Below, in pieces: positions 48,865 through 61,427 of a DNA stretch of 64,000 nucleotides; within the stretch, counting starts at the first letter, position 1; the number at the start of each line of letters is the position of its first letter. This DNA comes from Nymphaea colorata. Taxonomy: Eukaryota > Streptophyta > Magnoliopsida > Nymphaeales > Nymphaeaceae. Below the pieces are notes generated by a model that was not told the DNA's origin, did not search any database, and saw only the letters and a list, made by a program, of their open reading frames with translations. The stretch lies in NCBI RefSeq assembly GCF_008831285.2, contig NC_045139.1:4438704-4502703 (forward strand). The letters are read 5' to 3'. The translations under genes and the position numbers were made by a program.

Positions 48865-51614
48865 ACTCTTTAAAAGGCAACATACGGGAAGTGAGTTCCA
48901 AAATTTGGCCTTGTACATCTAGGGAGACGTGTAAATTTCACGCTAAACTCTAGAGGGTCCTAAGCTTCTGATTCCACTGTGAGCCAGCAGCCCAAGGACA
49001 GAGTTCTGGTCTCCTACTGTGCTGAAAAAATTATTTTTGGCCTTTCATCATCTGCTTGTATTTATGTCTTTCAGATGATTGGCATTGAGAGAATGTTATG
49101 TCGGCAGCATCGACTTGAGCAGAAATGAGTTTTTTGTTTCCAAGTTCTGCAGCTACAAAAGGATGAAGCTTTCAGGCATTCACAGGATACAATATGTATC
49201 GGGATGGCAGCGTCTTGGCATAATCACTTGTATATTACCATCTGCATCTCTACTACAATTGCCCTACACCCTTATATTGTATCACGATATTCACATAAAT
49301 GAAACTATTATTTTGTGAAGAGCTCTTCTGTTTTATTGGTAATATGGATTCTTCCACTGTTGGCAACTCAGAATCTTTGCTTGAATGACTTGCAGATATT
49401 TCATCAGGGAGGCAATGTTTTCCTGAATGTCTTGCATAATATTTCATTAGGAAGACAATGTATCTTCTTCAAAATATGCAACAAAGTTCCAGAACAGGGG
49501 AACTGAAAGAAGGTTATGAGGCTTTTTGTTTTCCAAATAAAAATCGATATATACTGATCAAAATGCTGAAGGAAGCCAGTCATGGGGCTGTCCTGAAGGA
49601 AGATGCAACTGCATCAGCAAGTATGGTAACCTTTAGACATGCATCACAGCTACCTTATAGCTACCTTATGAGCATAAAAGTGTGAGATGGCACTGGTGGA
49701 TGTTGATCTAAAATTCCTGTAGCTGGGTTAAGCATGCTTCGGAAAATTTAAGCTTGGCTCTTTTTGGTAGATGTAAACTTAAGCTCATGATGAAGCCCAA
49801 GTTTGTTTCCCAGGCAAAGTATCTCTATGGTTAGTGCCCTCTCCTTTAGGGCCTATACCTGCTTTGGTTGGCACTCAGAATGGTGCCTATGGGATTTGGG
49901 GATACAATGAGAGGTCGAAAATGCCACCGCACCCACTTGGGTGTCAGGTGCCTATGGGATTTAAGTTTTGATTGTTTTCCTGACAGCAAAAGTTCAGCCT
50001 GCTATCCCAACACCCTTAGCCTATTCTCCATGCAATTAAAACGCGTTTTAAATAAAGGGTTTCATACTCAAGCCTGTAAAGTGTAAACCTGTGTCCTCAA
50101 CTGAGAAAACAAGTGGGCAAGATTCAAATTCCAAGTACACAACTGTAGTTGCTTTTGCATTGCATATGGTACAGCCAATCAACTATTGGAGTGCCAGAAG
50201 TTTGTGTACTGCAAGATACAACTGACGATGGTATTTCATGTTACTAAACTACAATACTTGGTGACCCCATTTGTATTGCTTGCCTACCCTAGCTCACTTG
50301 CCAAAAGGTAAGGATGTTCATTATGGACCTGTTGCTTGCAACCCAAATTCTCTATCCCCATGTGGCACTACTGCAACTTAAAGAAAACGAAAACTGTTTC
50401 TCCCACGACTATGGATTGGAGAAGAAACAAAGACTTCCAACAAAATAGCACAAATTGAGAAGGACAAACAGTCAAATGCAACAGTACCATATTGCCAGTA
50501 TAGTAAGAGGGATGACTTCATGCAGCTGGCTAGGTCTGTCCAACCTCGGCCCGCTAATCGAGAAAAGGATAGTGGGGGCTTGTTTCTTAAATACATTTTG
50601 CCGGCCGCAAAATAAAATAAAATAAAATAACAGGAAAAGAGTAGGCAGGAGGCGCTTCCTGACATTGACTGCAGTTAACATGTGGAGCTGCTTAATTTTT
50701 GTTGGTGGGGACGCTTCAGCACAATTGTGCTGATTCTGCTGACAATGCACTAGAGGGACAACTCATTTGGATAGTGATGTTGGTGTTCCTGTCTACAACT
50801 TGGGACTGTTACTCGTCTCGTATGTCCGCAAAATTTTGACTGTCCGGACCCTCCTCATCCCCACCTGTCCGGTCTTGATCGTTCGGACTCCCGTGCTTAT
50901 GATCAGAATCTGTTCCCACGTGGTCTCGTCATGTTTGATAGCTGCTTTTGGTGGCTGAAGTAACGTATCGTGGCATCCTCTTGCCAACTATTTCCTTTTT
51001 TTTTTTATGGTGCTAGTTTTTAAAAAGTATAAAGGGAATTACATATTTTTTAAAAAATTAAATCAACAAATGAAGAATATTAAAAAATTTCTGTTCTAAA
51101 GTCGCTAATTACTGCAACTTGGCATTTCAATTATTGGGAGTCAGAATTGGAATCTATGAGAATTAATATAGAATATGAACCTATTTAATAGCCAATTAAA
51201 TAGCTTTGTATCATGATCCGGACCTCAACAATACTGACAACCTTGACCGCTTTATTTCTTCTCCGAAAGAGATACATGTCATGTTTCAGATCAAAAGTTG
51301 TTCTAAGTTTAATTCCTACTAAATCATGTGCATGCACATCACAGTTATATATTATATTAGATGTTGTTCAATGGTCAAAAATTAAAAGTTTATTATTAAA
51401 AACTCTATAAACTATAAATTATTGTTAAAAGCATCATAAACCGTTACCATACCATAAATTATTGATATTGCTTATATAACAGTTATTTTTTTAACCATAA
51501 AAAACAACTGGTCATAGTATTTCTATAGCTTCTTATAACATGGCCCCATGCATTGCATGGTGAAGCCACTGCTCCTGGCCAACCAAAGCAGTACTGGCAA
51601 ATATGGACTACATA
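48865..51614. other. Helicase 3' region and intergenic DNA
   Basis: The helicase 3' UTR probably extends several hundred bases from 48865. GGTGCCTATGGGATTT occurs twice (about 49881 and 49948) and resembles sequence near 5268, suggesting an old dispersed repeat. No supported gene; the short frames at 49079-49685 lack protein-like composition. Confidence 0.4.
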
Positions 51615-52538
51615 CACTACAGAAAACAAGGACTTACCGGCGGCTGAAAAACGTCGGTAAAACATGGCGACATATCGGTAAACGTTTTACCAACGTTAGA
51701 GGTGGTGGATGATGTAAATAATGTCGATGAAAACTATCACTGACATTCTTGTGGGCGTGTCGCTGTAGAATTCTGCATCAACGCGTCCTGTGCATAGGTA
51801 AATAAAATCGTTACCAATGTCCACGAACGTTGGTAATAAAACTTTTACCAACATGTTTGGACGTCGGTAAAATTTTTTATCGACATATAGGTGGACGTTG
51901 GTGATATATTTATCAACGCAATTTCATGTGTAGGTGAATATTTGTTATTTTTTTATCAACTCATATCTATGTGCATTGCATTTATATCAAACATAAATAG
52001 CTACACCAAAACTGAAAAAAAGCATGAAACAGGAAACCTAAAATGGTTACCTCCAGTATAAAAACAACAAGATAGAGAAAATATGAATCAAATTGAATAA
52101 ACAACAAGAAGATAGAGAAGGCGTGAGCCAAATATAATAAACAACAAGAAACAATAATAAGACATGAACTAAATAGAATAAATAAGAAGACAGAGGAAAC
52201 ATGAACCAAATAGAATAAAGGAACTACCTAACTAGCAGTTAATGCTCTTTTTTGCTTTAGCAACATTGCTTCTGCCGCTTGAGGAAAAGACGTGAAGATA
52301 AAAGCACAAAAACTTGAAGCAAAAACATAAAATCATTACCCTAAAACAATATCGGAACCTAAGTTTTCAAAGTAGACCTTGGTAGAAGTTCAACTTCAAC
52401 AACATCCTAGCGGTGAGTGTTCACCGACATCTTGTTTTGGACGTTGGTAAAAACTAATCTTCGACATAAAAGCCAGCCGTCGCTAAAAAGTAGCCTTTCA
52501 ATCCTTTTTTTTTTTGTGTTTGTGCTGTGCAGGAGAAG
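51615..52538. mobile_element. Non-autonomous CACTA (En/Spm)-like element
   Basis: The left end CACTACAGAAAACAAGGACT fits the CACTA terminus of plant CMC elements. Subterminal sequence carries many ACGTTGGTAA/ACGTCGGTAA motifs in both orientations (51652-51925 and again 52425-52490), as CACTA elements do. The right end, near GTGTTTGTGCTGTG at about 52538, is a poor match, so the boundary is approximate. No transposase was found in the 0.9-kb interior. Confidence 0.6.
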
Positions 52539-55500
52539 GTATTTAAGCTACTCTGAATATTATAAACGCCTCAAAGCTGTATATTTTTATCATAAGGTCT
52601 CTTCTAATATCTCTTCTTATATGTGGACAACTATAAGTGAGGGTAGTGCACGCAACAGACATGCATCAAACAATTTTTTTTTTAGACATTTAACTTTGTC
52701 ATTATCTTTTTTTTGGTCCTCATAAGAAGGCTCTCTTTTTTACTGATCAAGAATATTTTGGTCATTACATTTCCCGGTGCATAATTTTTTGTAGATAACT
52801 GCCCACACCGCACTCTGGGTTCAAGGCTGATGATGGGGCTGAACTTAGGTCCAGCCACATGAGGTGCCTTTGCTTTGCTGGGCATAGTGCTGGGTCAGTG
52901 CTTCAGAGTTTTCATTTGATTATGAGTCTTTTTCCGCAGCTTTGACGATTCTCTCTCATTGCTTCTTAGAAGTTTCTGGCTCCTCGACTGGGCTCTATCT
53001 CTCTCTTTCTCTGCTTTTGCCTGGTTTCTTCTTGCTGGTCACATCAATACTTTTGACCACCTACAACGCATAGGTATTAGTTTAACTAACTAATGTCCCT
53101 TCTGTCTCGCCGTGGTTGAGTCTCGTACCTCTTGTCCTTTCTTCTATAGTGTCCATACTTTTGCATGACCTTCCTTCGTTAATAACCTCCCAAACCCACC
53201 ATCAATTCGTCTTTTCTTATTCTTTTGTCTCTCATCCCACATGTCTTTTACCTGGCGTCGTGTCTGGAGGTTGTGGCTCATTTCTTCTTGGTGGCGCATT
53301 TGGGAGGAGCGCAACATCAGGGTCTTCAGGGACACCTTCTCATCGATGAAGTCTATGGCACGCCTTGTGTAGGGAGATGTTCACTTTGCTATTCGGCTAC
53401 GGCGCCGTCCTTCGTCTACTGCTGGGTGACTTTGCTGTTCCGTCTGTCCACTCTCTCTCTACCTCTCTTATTAGGTTTTATTGTGCTACTAACTTGTATA
53501 TTCCCTTCTTATATTTTGTTTTTGCGGTTTGTTTTTGTACTTAGGGGACTTCTTGTCCTCAAATTTTGTTATATATTTCCATTTTATCAACTATCTCTCT
53601 CTCTTAAGTACTTTAGAAAGTGCATTGAAGACTTAAATATTATACTCACTTCCAAGTTTTTGCATATTGGGTTTTGAACAGTTTGTGATCTACCAAAACT
53701 CATCTAGACATGTGTATCAATTCAAAAAGGGCATCCAGAAACTCTTGTCTTTTCGCGCTAGAGAGAGAAGTAGAACTCCTTTCACTGATAAGGTTCATTT
53801 TGATGCTACTTTTAACGTCCATCCGCCTCCGTTAGAGAGGTTTCCCTGATTTTAACTGAGGCATATCGAGGATCATGGATCTGCTGGCCATGAACAGATG
53901 ATATGTGGTAGTCAAGCACCTGCTGCCTGCAAGGAGACTGCAGAAGAGATAGTTCTTGTATGCCTGCACTCAGTTGCAGCAGAAATTTATTGTTGGCATA
54001 CTTTTAAATTCATGCTATCTGCAACTTTTTGTTGGTTTGCTCACTGACAGGCTATTCAACTATTGACTCCTCTCATAAATGAAGAAAATTCCTTCAAATT
54101 TGAATGGCCAAAGAATCTGTCTCTGATTGTCCTTTTTCTCATATTTAATTCGATTCAAGGATAACTCACCATTTATCCCAAAGCGGTCAAAGCATGTAAC
54201 AATTTTGTTGCAGCAATCTGCTAGCATGTTTAATAAATATGAATCCTGGCAGATACCCTGTTTGAATTTTGACCAGCAAGAAATAAAAACCCTTCAAATT
54301 ACCAAAAGATTGTTTGCTCACACTATATTAATGCACATCGATATAATACACACATGGCCAAGAAAATGAGTCACATGAAGATGCATGTGCATTTGTTTTC
54401 TGGGGAATAAGTTTTCTGCAGAAAACAGTTTGTCTGTTTTGAAAATGTGATATTATAATTTGGGTTGTTTCTATATGCAGTCAAATCAAAGTCTTATTAT
54501 AAGTTTTGTAGGTTAACACAGCTGAGACAGAGCTAGCTGCAAATTTTCCATTCATTTGAAAATCGTGGGGAGTGTCTAATTTTTTTCTTTTCAAAAGTTT
54601 TGGGGAGTGATTGATTACTGTGAATTTAGTTAGCTTTTCATTCTTCCTGACAAAATCTTGGTGATCTAATTTAGCTGGTGTTTACAGAGGACAAACTTGG
54701 TCCTTCACAAGTGTCCTTTTCTAAGCATTTTCATGCATATTTAAGAGAAATAAGTAGTTGTTGCATCTCTCACTCATGACTCTGCAGTACTGATGCTGCT
54801 CTTATTTAATGGCCATGTTAAAAGCAAGATATTTGCTGACAAGTGATTGCCTATAAATTGATGCCACAGAAGTAGTCACAACCATTTTGCTCATCAGCTA
54901 GATGCCAACTGATCCTCACTGCAGGGAAAGGACAAACGATAGCTGAAGAAGGCACATTGATGAATTGGGGATGCAAGTGGATTGATAATGTCTTTTACGA
55001 TCCAAATCCAAGCCCAGTTCCAATTGTAAAAGAACTAGATCCATATCCAATATCTCGGAAAATGAATTACCTGATCCAGACATGCATTGATCTGCATCAG
55101 CAAAACATTAGCATGGAAACCCTATTCAAGTCCAAATACACAATTTGGACCTTATTTCAGAAACTTTAGATACAAAGCACTGGATCCAGATCGGAAGCTC
55201 GGCCGATCCAATTTCATTTGAAAATGGAGATTTGGGTTCGCCCAGATATTATGGGTTTGGTTTCAAGCCTCCAAGTTGAAGTAGTTGGTCAAGGTTTCAC
55301 CCAGCAGGTGTTAATAAAAAGAAAAAAGTATATATGGCGCTCAAGATTTCTGGACATAGGTCAGGACCGATCCAAAGTTCAATAAATGTCTAAGAGTAAC
55401 GATTCTGGCACGCCCTGGTCAGGCCTACCTAGCTAGCGAACCTAGCTCGTTAGGTCCAGCTCCAGACCCACTGCTTTTGTCCGAACCACTGTCGAACTGT

Positions 55501-55607
55501 TCTATATAGAATGTCTGTCATGTACTATCTCAAAGCTGGCTACTTAAATTTCAAAATGTTCTTTTGGGTACCACAGGAACCAGTAGTAGCTAGTATGTAC
55601 TTTAAGA

Positions 55608-55639
<32 letters not shown>

Positions 55640-57142
55640 CCCCTTCTCTCTCTCTATCTATGCAAATCTCATCTTTAATTAATCTAGGGTGACAGAATTT
55701 GCTGCCAACTTTTCTTACAAGTAAAAAGCTTTTTCTGTCTAGAGGACTCAAAATTTTAAATACTAAAGTACATGTAGTCTCTGAAATTGTGTACTAATCC
55801 TACAAGATAAAAACCAACAGTTCCATTAAGACCCAGTAAAGCAACATTATGTTTAGTGGAGAAATGTTTTCACTTTTTTGAATAAAATAAAAATTTTCCA
55901 TCTCTGTGATTTGTCTTCATGCCAATAGACAAGGGTACCCACAATCAAACAAATTCAAAAGTGTAACTTTTTTTTTTAAGAAATGTCCTTGTGTATTATA
56001 ATGCAAAGGTTTAGTACTAAAGAGAAAAATAAGGTGCAGCACATAAATATTGGGTATCAATTATTTGTGACTTTTTGGAAGTATGAATTACAACTATATC
56101 AGAGCTGTGTCCCCAGTGTATGTAGTTGTCTTAATTTGTTCTTTTTCCTTTCTAATGTAACATCTCTGGAACATTTAATTAATAAAAAACTATATGAGAG
56201 GTGGTATCCCACAAAAATAAGTATTTACATAGTATAAATTTGGTGTTTCTACTTGCTAAAACCATATTAATATATTATACACCTGGCTTTAGAAACAGAT
56301 GAGTTCTTTTCTAAAACTAGCTTCAATTCAAAAAAACCATGTTTTCCAACACACAAACAGAAGAGATGACATAAATTGGAAATTTTTGTCGCGGTTACAT
56401 GAAGATTTGCTGTTGGGTAGAAAGCCCATTTGATCCTAACATTGCCATTAACCCTAATTGCCATGATTAGTACAGGTTTATCATTAACAAAGCCAACTTA
56501 TCTGTATATTATTTAAGCCCTAAAGTTGGGCCGCGAAAGGCGATGAATTAACAACCTTAATCAGATAATCAGGAAGCATAAAGTCCTAATGATTGTACTA
56601 CAAAGTGTATGGTTATTAGTACCTAATCTTCTTTATCAAAAGTGACACCTCAAAAGGGCGAATATATATAACTTTCTCCTTCTAGAGAGATGCATCATAC
56701 TTGGTTGGCTACCTAACCAATAATTCTCCCTTATCCCTGTTAGGAAGCTAATGGGCTGGACACAGGTTTATTTAGTACGGTACCGAACTTATATTGAATA
56801 TTTATGCATGCAAGTAGGCCAAACAGATTGATTCTAAAGATTGACGTACACATATATACATACTACATACATGCGCGTTAGTTTGTCTGGACTTCGAGCA
56901 TGCATAAACACATACGCTTCTCATCGTTAATATACAATATGCATGGAATTGGATGATAATTTTTACCAATTTTAACAAATTACTTACTTTATGAGTTTAT
57001 CATTCTCTTTATTAAGTGTTCACTGATGAAAATTGTCACTATTAAACACTCAATAAGAAGAGACATATGCTAAATCAAGTGTAGTTTTTCTTATACCATC
57101 TTGCATGCATACATTGTGTGTGTGTGTGTTTGTGTGTGTGTA

Positions 57143-57189
<47 letters not shown>

Positions 57190-57918
57190 ATAACCTTGAT
57201 ATGAAAGAAGCTGATTTTGGGTGAGCGGGAGGCTATCTCACTGCTCAAATGAGAGCCAATTTTCTCTCTTCTCCTTGCTGGCAGTTTTAGAATTACATTG
57301 GTACGAGGTGGTGAGATAGCCATATCCTTCAACTTGCATGTACAACTCACCCCATTTTTGGTATAAGAGCACAGCTCCATAAAGGTTTTACTGGGAACGT
57401 GCAATTGCCACATGGTGACTGGTGAGTTGCTCACATCAGTCTCTTAAAAGTTCTTTATTTTTAAATGAGAATCTTAAATATTTTTCTTTATATATATATA
57501 TATATGAGTGCCCCACCAGATTTGAGTATTTTTAAACAAGTACCCCTCTAACCAATTTTTCTGGCTCTACTATTGAGAAAGTGTGACGTAACACATCGAG
57601 TCTGCCCCTTTCAGCGAAATAATTCAAAAAGGTTTGAGGAGTTGGGGTTTCTAACCAGGGTTTATTCCAATGCCCCCAAAAATCAAGGCATCTTGAACTT
57701 CTAAAATTCATGCCAGTACTCTATGTGTGCGCGCTTGCATGTCATTTTATTAATAAACCTTGAATTGAAGAAGTAATGTTCTTAAACATGCTAAATGTGT
57801 TGGTAATAGTTAAAAAAACACCTATTTTTTTTGTATCATCAACAAGAAAACACGTTGTTGTCGGTCTGACATGGACCCTTACTATTTATGGGAGTTGATG
57901 AGTTAAAATTTCTGCCTT
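52539..57918. other. Intergenic, no supported gene
   Basis: Mostly AT-rich sequence. The longest frames (53225-53677, 150 codons; 53667-53849) are hydrophobic or unstructured translations with no recognisable domain. A stretch at about 54980-55260 is dense in GATCCAAATCC-type words seen also at 6240-6450. Microsatellites occur at 55608-55639 and 57114-57187. Confidence 0.4.
57114..57187. repeat. Compound (TG)n(AG)n microsatellite
   Basis: A TG/GT run of about 44 bases with a few substitutions passes directly into an AG run of about 28 bases. Confidence 0.95.
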
Positions 57919-57919
57919 T

Positions 57920-58830
57920 AAAAAGTGTTTCCGCCCTTATTTTAAATGATTTTTAAACTAAAAACCATTTATCATCCATAGGATAAAATGCTTGACCAAA
58001 GATAGCTCACCAATTATTAATAAAAAAAAGAACGTCAAGTACATTAATATTAACTACATCATGAACTTAAATATCTTTCTTACCAACCTTCTTATAACTA
58101 TGTTCCTTAAGTGCCCCAAAGGGCGTAGTATAATTGGACGAACAGGCGGTCACATTTCAATTTTGATGGGTACTACTCTCCTAAGCTGCAAATATTATGA
58201 TCACGACACTCTAATTGATAGGTGCACTATACCCCACCCAAGTCTCGATGCAGCGTACGACCTTGGGGCAAAGACAATGGTAGGCTTTTGGCCCCTTTTT
58301 TCTGATTGATAGATTGTCAGCCTCCTGCTTACCCATTCCTTAAAAACTTTCATAAGAAAAAAGCTGTGGCATTGCTTTTTTAAAAAGTGTTTCCACCCTT
58401 ATTTCAAATGAATTTCAAACTAAAAACAATTTATCATACATAAGATAAAATGCTTAACCAAAGATAGCTCACCAATTAATAAAAAAAAGGGAACATCAAG
58501 TACATTAATATTAACTACATCATGAACTTAAGTACCTTTCTTACCCACACTCTTATAACTATGTTCCTTAAATGCCCCAAAGAGCGTAGTATAACTGGAC
58601 AAACAAGCAGTCACATAAAAGGTGTGTCGGTAGTTTGATTTCGATGGGTGCTACTCTCCTGAATTGCAAATGTTACAGATCTTGACACTTTAATTGATAG
58701 GTGCCCACACAAAGTCTCGATGCAGAGAACAGTAGGTGTTTGGGCCCTTTTTCAAAGTAATAGATTGTTAGCCTCCTGCTAACCTGTTTCTTAAAAATTT
58801 TCCTAAGAAAAAAGTTGTCGAATTGTCTTT
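57920..58830. repeat. Diverged 460-bp tandem duplication
   Basis: Unit 1 is about 57920-58380 and unit 2 about 58381-58830, both starting AAAAAGTGTTTCC. They align throughout (for example GATAAAATGCTT, TACATTAATATTAACTACAT, TGTTCCTTAA) with roughly 10-15% substitutions and small gaps. Within each, a block near 58120-58185 and 58580-58660 has spacing reminiscent of a tRNA-derived promoter: GCGTAGTATAACTGG, then AGTTTGATTTC about 45 bases later in unit 2. Unit 1 has lost about 16 bases there. A SINE-like origin is possible but unproved. Confidence 0.7.
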
Positions 58831-59389
58831 TTTTTTCTTTTTTTTTTGATAAAACCATAACAAGTTAGGATTAATTTGAAGGATGCAACTAGAAGCGCAT
58901 TTGGACCACATTTCCATTAGTAAATCTAACTTGCATCTGGTGCATTCACCAAGAAAGATCTACTCTTCATTTATGTGGAAAAGGGTGCAAGAGATAAAAT
59001 AAAAATTCCTCCAACTAGGCAGACAGCGCACCAATGCAAAGGCGATTCATTTCCCAATATTCATCTTCCCAAGAAGGGCCCCTCAATAAACTATATCATT
59101 AGACATAGTGCAGGTGCCAGTACCAGCATCCATAAAGTATGTCACAATGATGTCTGCTCCCTTGGAACCAATAACTTCCTCATTAAATGCCTTAGGTAAT
59201 GCCCTCATTTAATGCATTCACTAACTTTAGATCTTGAACTGCCCACTAAGAATATGTTCCTAAAATGGGCATTCCTTATACAGTGGCATTAGAGAGAGGT
59301 AAAATTTGGGCTGCCATGATATCAATCTATACATATTTCCTTGATACATATTCCCTTGAGTTAAGATGAGTTTATCTATTTTATAAGGC
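58831..59389. other. Intergenic, nothing recognised
   Basis: AT-rich sequence between the tandem duplication and the short repeat-containing frame. I see no supported feature. Confidence 0.4.
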
Positions 59390-59551
59390 ATGGCAGCAAG
59401 AATTTACTCTGAGTCTCTCCTTTTGGATGAGCAAGAAGAGTATTTCATCTCACAGCCTGAATCAAAACTAAATCCTCCTCTGCACAGCACTCGTGGCTGC
59501 TTGAGAACCCGGAAAGAGCTAAATCCTCCCCTGCATAACCCTCATGGCTGA
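59390..59551 (+). CDS. Short open frame with 17-codon repeats (uncertain)
   Basis: ATG at 59390 opens a 53-residue frame beginning MAARIYSESLLLDEQEEYF and running into 51-bp tandem units that keep frame and encode variants of RKELNPPLH. It has no signal peptide, no membrane helix and no domain I recognise. The second unit contains the stop. A small gene, a remnant or chance are all possible; in-frame repeat length is the only positive sign. Confidence 0.2.
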   Translation: MAARIYSESLLLDEQEEYFISQPESKLNPPLHSTRGCLRTRKELNPPLHNPHG

Positions 59552-59605
59552 TTGAGTACCCGGAGAGAGCTAAATCCACCTATGCATGGCAACACTTTCA
59601 TGGAA
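59468..59605. repeat. 51-bp tandem repeat, about 2.7 copies
   Basis: Units starting CTAAATCC lie at 59468, 59519 and 59570; units 1 and 2 differ at about ten positions with no length change, and the third decays after about 20 bases. Confidence 0.85.
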
Positions 59606-60237
59606 ATCTAATTGATTATGACGAGCTTTCACTGAGGGCAGCTCAACCAGCTATGCTTTGCCGCTCAAGATTCATGCCAAGTTTTCTTCTCAAAGAACAT
59701 GATGTTAATGCATCGCTCTGTATGGTTACAAACTATTTAATTTAATCAGAAGTCGCTTTTAAATCCTAATATGAGACGTTGATTTAACCAAACATAATTG
59801 CATAAATTTGTAGCGCAACCACATATAAGCCAGAGGAGCAGAGGCTCTAACTTACCAAAATACTTTACACATAAGGATAATATCTCGGTCCCTTGTAATT
59901 TAAAAAGTTTACGTATATGTAGTCCTTAAGTCTCTGATTCTGCGATTTCATATAGCTCTCAGTTTGACATAAGAAAATTAATGGGAAAATGTGGATTTTA
60001 AGTAACCAATATTGAAATTTTATAGCTGGTGTATTTTATAGTGTTATGAGATCATATATACTGGTCAACCATATCTGTACAATTAGATCTCGCTAGAATA
60101 ACTTACAAAGACAGATTTCGATGTCAATAATAGACAGCCTTCCATGAAAGCTGTTTCTTGTTCCCATCTATACTTGAACTTCTTTGTCAGCTTTGTTTTA
60201 TAATAAAATGTTGTATGATTGCTTGAAGTTGGGTCTT
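59606..60237. other. Intergenic, nothing recognised
   Basis: AT-rich DNA with no supported gene or complete element. Confidence 0.4.
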
Positions 60238-60263
60238 TATATATATATATATATATATATATA
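60238..60263. repeat. AT microsatellite
   Basis: About 13 uninterrupted TA units, just upstream of a fold-back repeat copy. Confidence 0.95.
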
Positions 60264-60289
60264 AATGATGAAAATTCACTCTTGAGACT

Positions 60290-60450
60290 ATCTCATACAT
60301 GGTTGAAAGAGGGAAAAAAGAGATAAGTATGTGAATCAATAATAGATGGTTAAAATTCTTATCACATTTTTCTCTTTGTTTTTCTCTCAACCATCCATCA
60401 GAGTAAATCAAATGGTTCAATTGGGTGACTTTGGACAGCTAGAGTCACCA
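60290..60450. repeat. Dispersed fold-back (MITE-like) repeat, copy 3
   Basis: It has the same layout as the copies near 10900 and 12450: ATGGTTGAAAGAGGG-type left arm, GTGAATCAATAATAGATGG centre, ACATTTTTCTCTTTG then CTCAACCATCC on the right. It shares the outer edge AATTGGGTGACT with the 10900 copy. Confidence 0.45.
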
Positions 60451-60500
60451 TTCTATATGTTGGGTGACCCATACTCTCTTCTGACAATCGTAAAGATGGA

Positions 60501-60731
60501 TTGGTCAGGAGTCAGGCAGCACTAATGCGAGGGCGGATGGCCGATCATGAGGAAGAAGATCTTCCTCTTACTAAAAGTACAATTAGGAGGCTCATGGCCA
60601 TTTTGGGAACCTCGAGGGACGGAGGGGCACCTCATGTAGTTGAACACAGGTCCAGCCTCGTTATCAGTTTAGAGCCCCCATGGGCTGTGTGTGCCGCTGT
60701 GGAAATCTTGGATTTTTATTGGGTTTTTTAA
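60501..60731 (+). other. Unassigned 76-codon frame, possible mobile-element remnant
   Basis: An acidic/basic N-terminal segment (RMADHEEEDLPLTKSTIRRL) is followed by unstructured sequence. Its local GC content is higher than the surroundings. I recognise no domain; a gag-like retroelement fragment is one guess without further support. Confidence 0.15.
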
Positions 60732-61018
60732 TTATTTAATTGTCAAAAACTAATTTTTAATAAAATTAGATCAAGCCCTCTTGATCATTTGCTATTTGGC
60801 TGTATCGTTTGCCAAAAGCAGTGGACCTTCAAGTACTTGTTAACTGACAGTGTTGGTACCAACTTTCTTCTAAGGTAAATCTTGGAAGAGACCGTCTTCA
60901 CCCTGCCTTAATGTGCCTCAACTGTAGAAAGGCTGTAAATATACCTGTACCAAGTACAGGTGGGCTCCACTGGCTCAACTCAGGTTAGAGTTCTAGTTGC
61001 CGTGACTCAAACTCATTT

Positions 61019-61427
61019 AAGGGGCCGTTTGATGCATTGAAAATATGGAGTTGAAATGAAGCTTCCAGAAACTTATTTCAAGAATTGAAGAAATGAAAAC
61101 AAAATCCAGATTTCTAAATCCCCTTTGTGTTTGCTGGACTTGGGTTTATGTTCAAGAGAACGAATTTCCCAGTTTGATATGAATGAAAGACGAAAAAAGA
61201 AAATTGTTGGATTGATGAATGCTTGAGAGCCCAACGGTTACCTTTTTCATCCTGGAAATTTTTTCCCACCCTTTGAGGTGGAAAAAAAATTATGAAAAGA
61301 AATCTCTGAAAACCAACAAAACGCTTACCCTTTTTTTCTCAAGTTTGATGAGCAAGAAAAATTTTTAAAAGTTTGAATTTTATTTTCATTGCTACAAGAA
61401 ATATCCTGCCCATCAAATGGGCCCTTA
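61019..61427. mobile_element. MITE with AAGGGGCCGTTTGATG-type ends
   Basis: The left end AAGGGGCCGTTTGATG and the right end reversed AAGGGCCCATTTGATG match at 14 of 16 positions. The interior is A-rich and non-coding. Such ends are common among plant MITEs; a target-site duplication could not be settled, so the superfamily is left open. Confidence 0.6.

Noticed and set aside
58560-58700. Functional tRNA gene
   Set aside because: Only box-like phrases are present; no acceptor stem or cloverleaf could be folded by eye.
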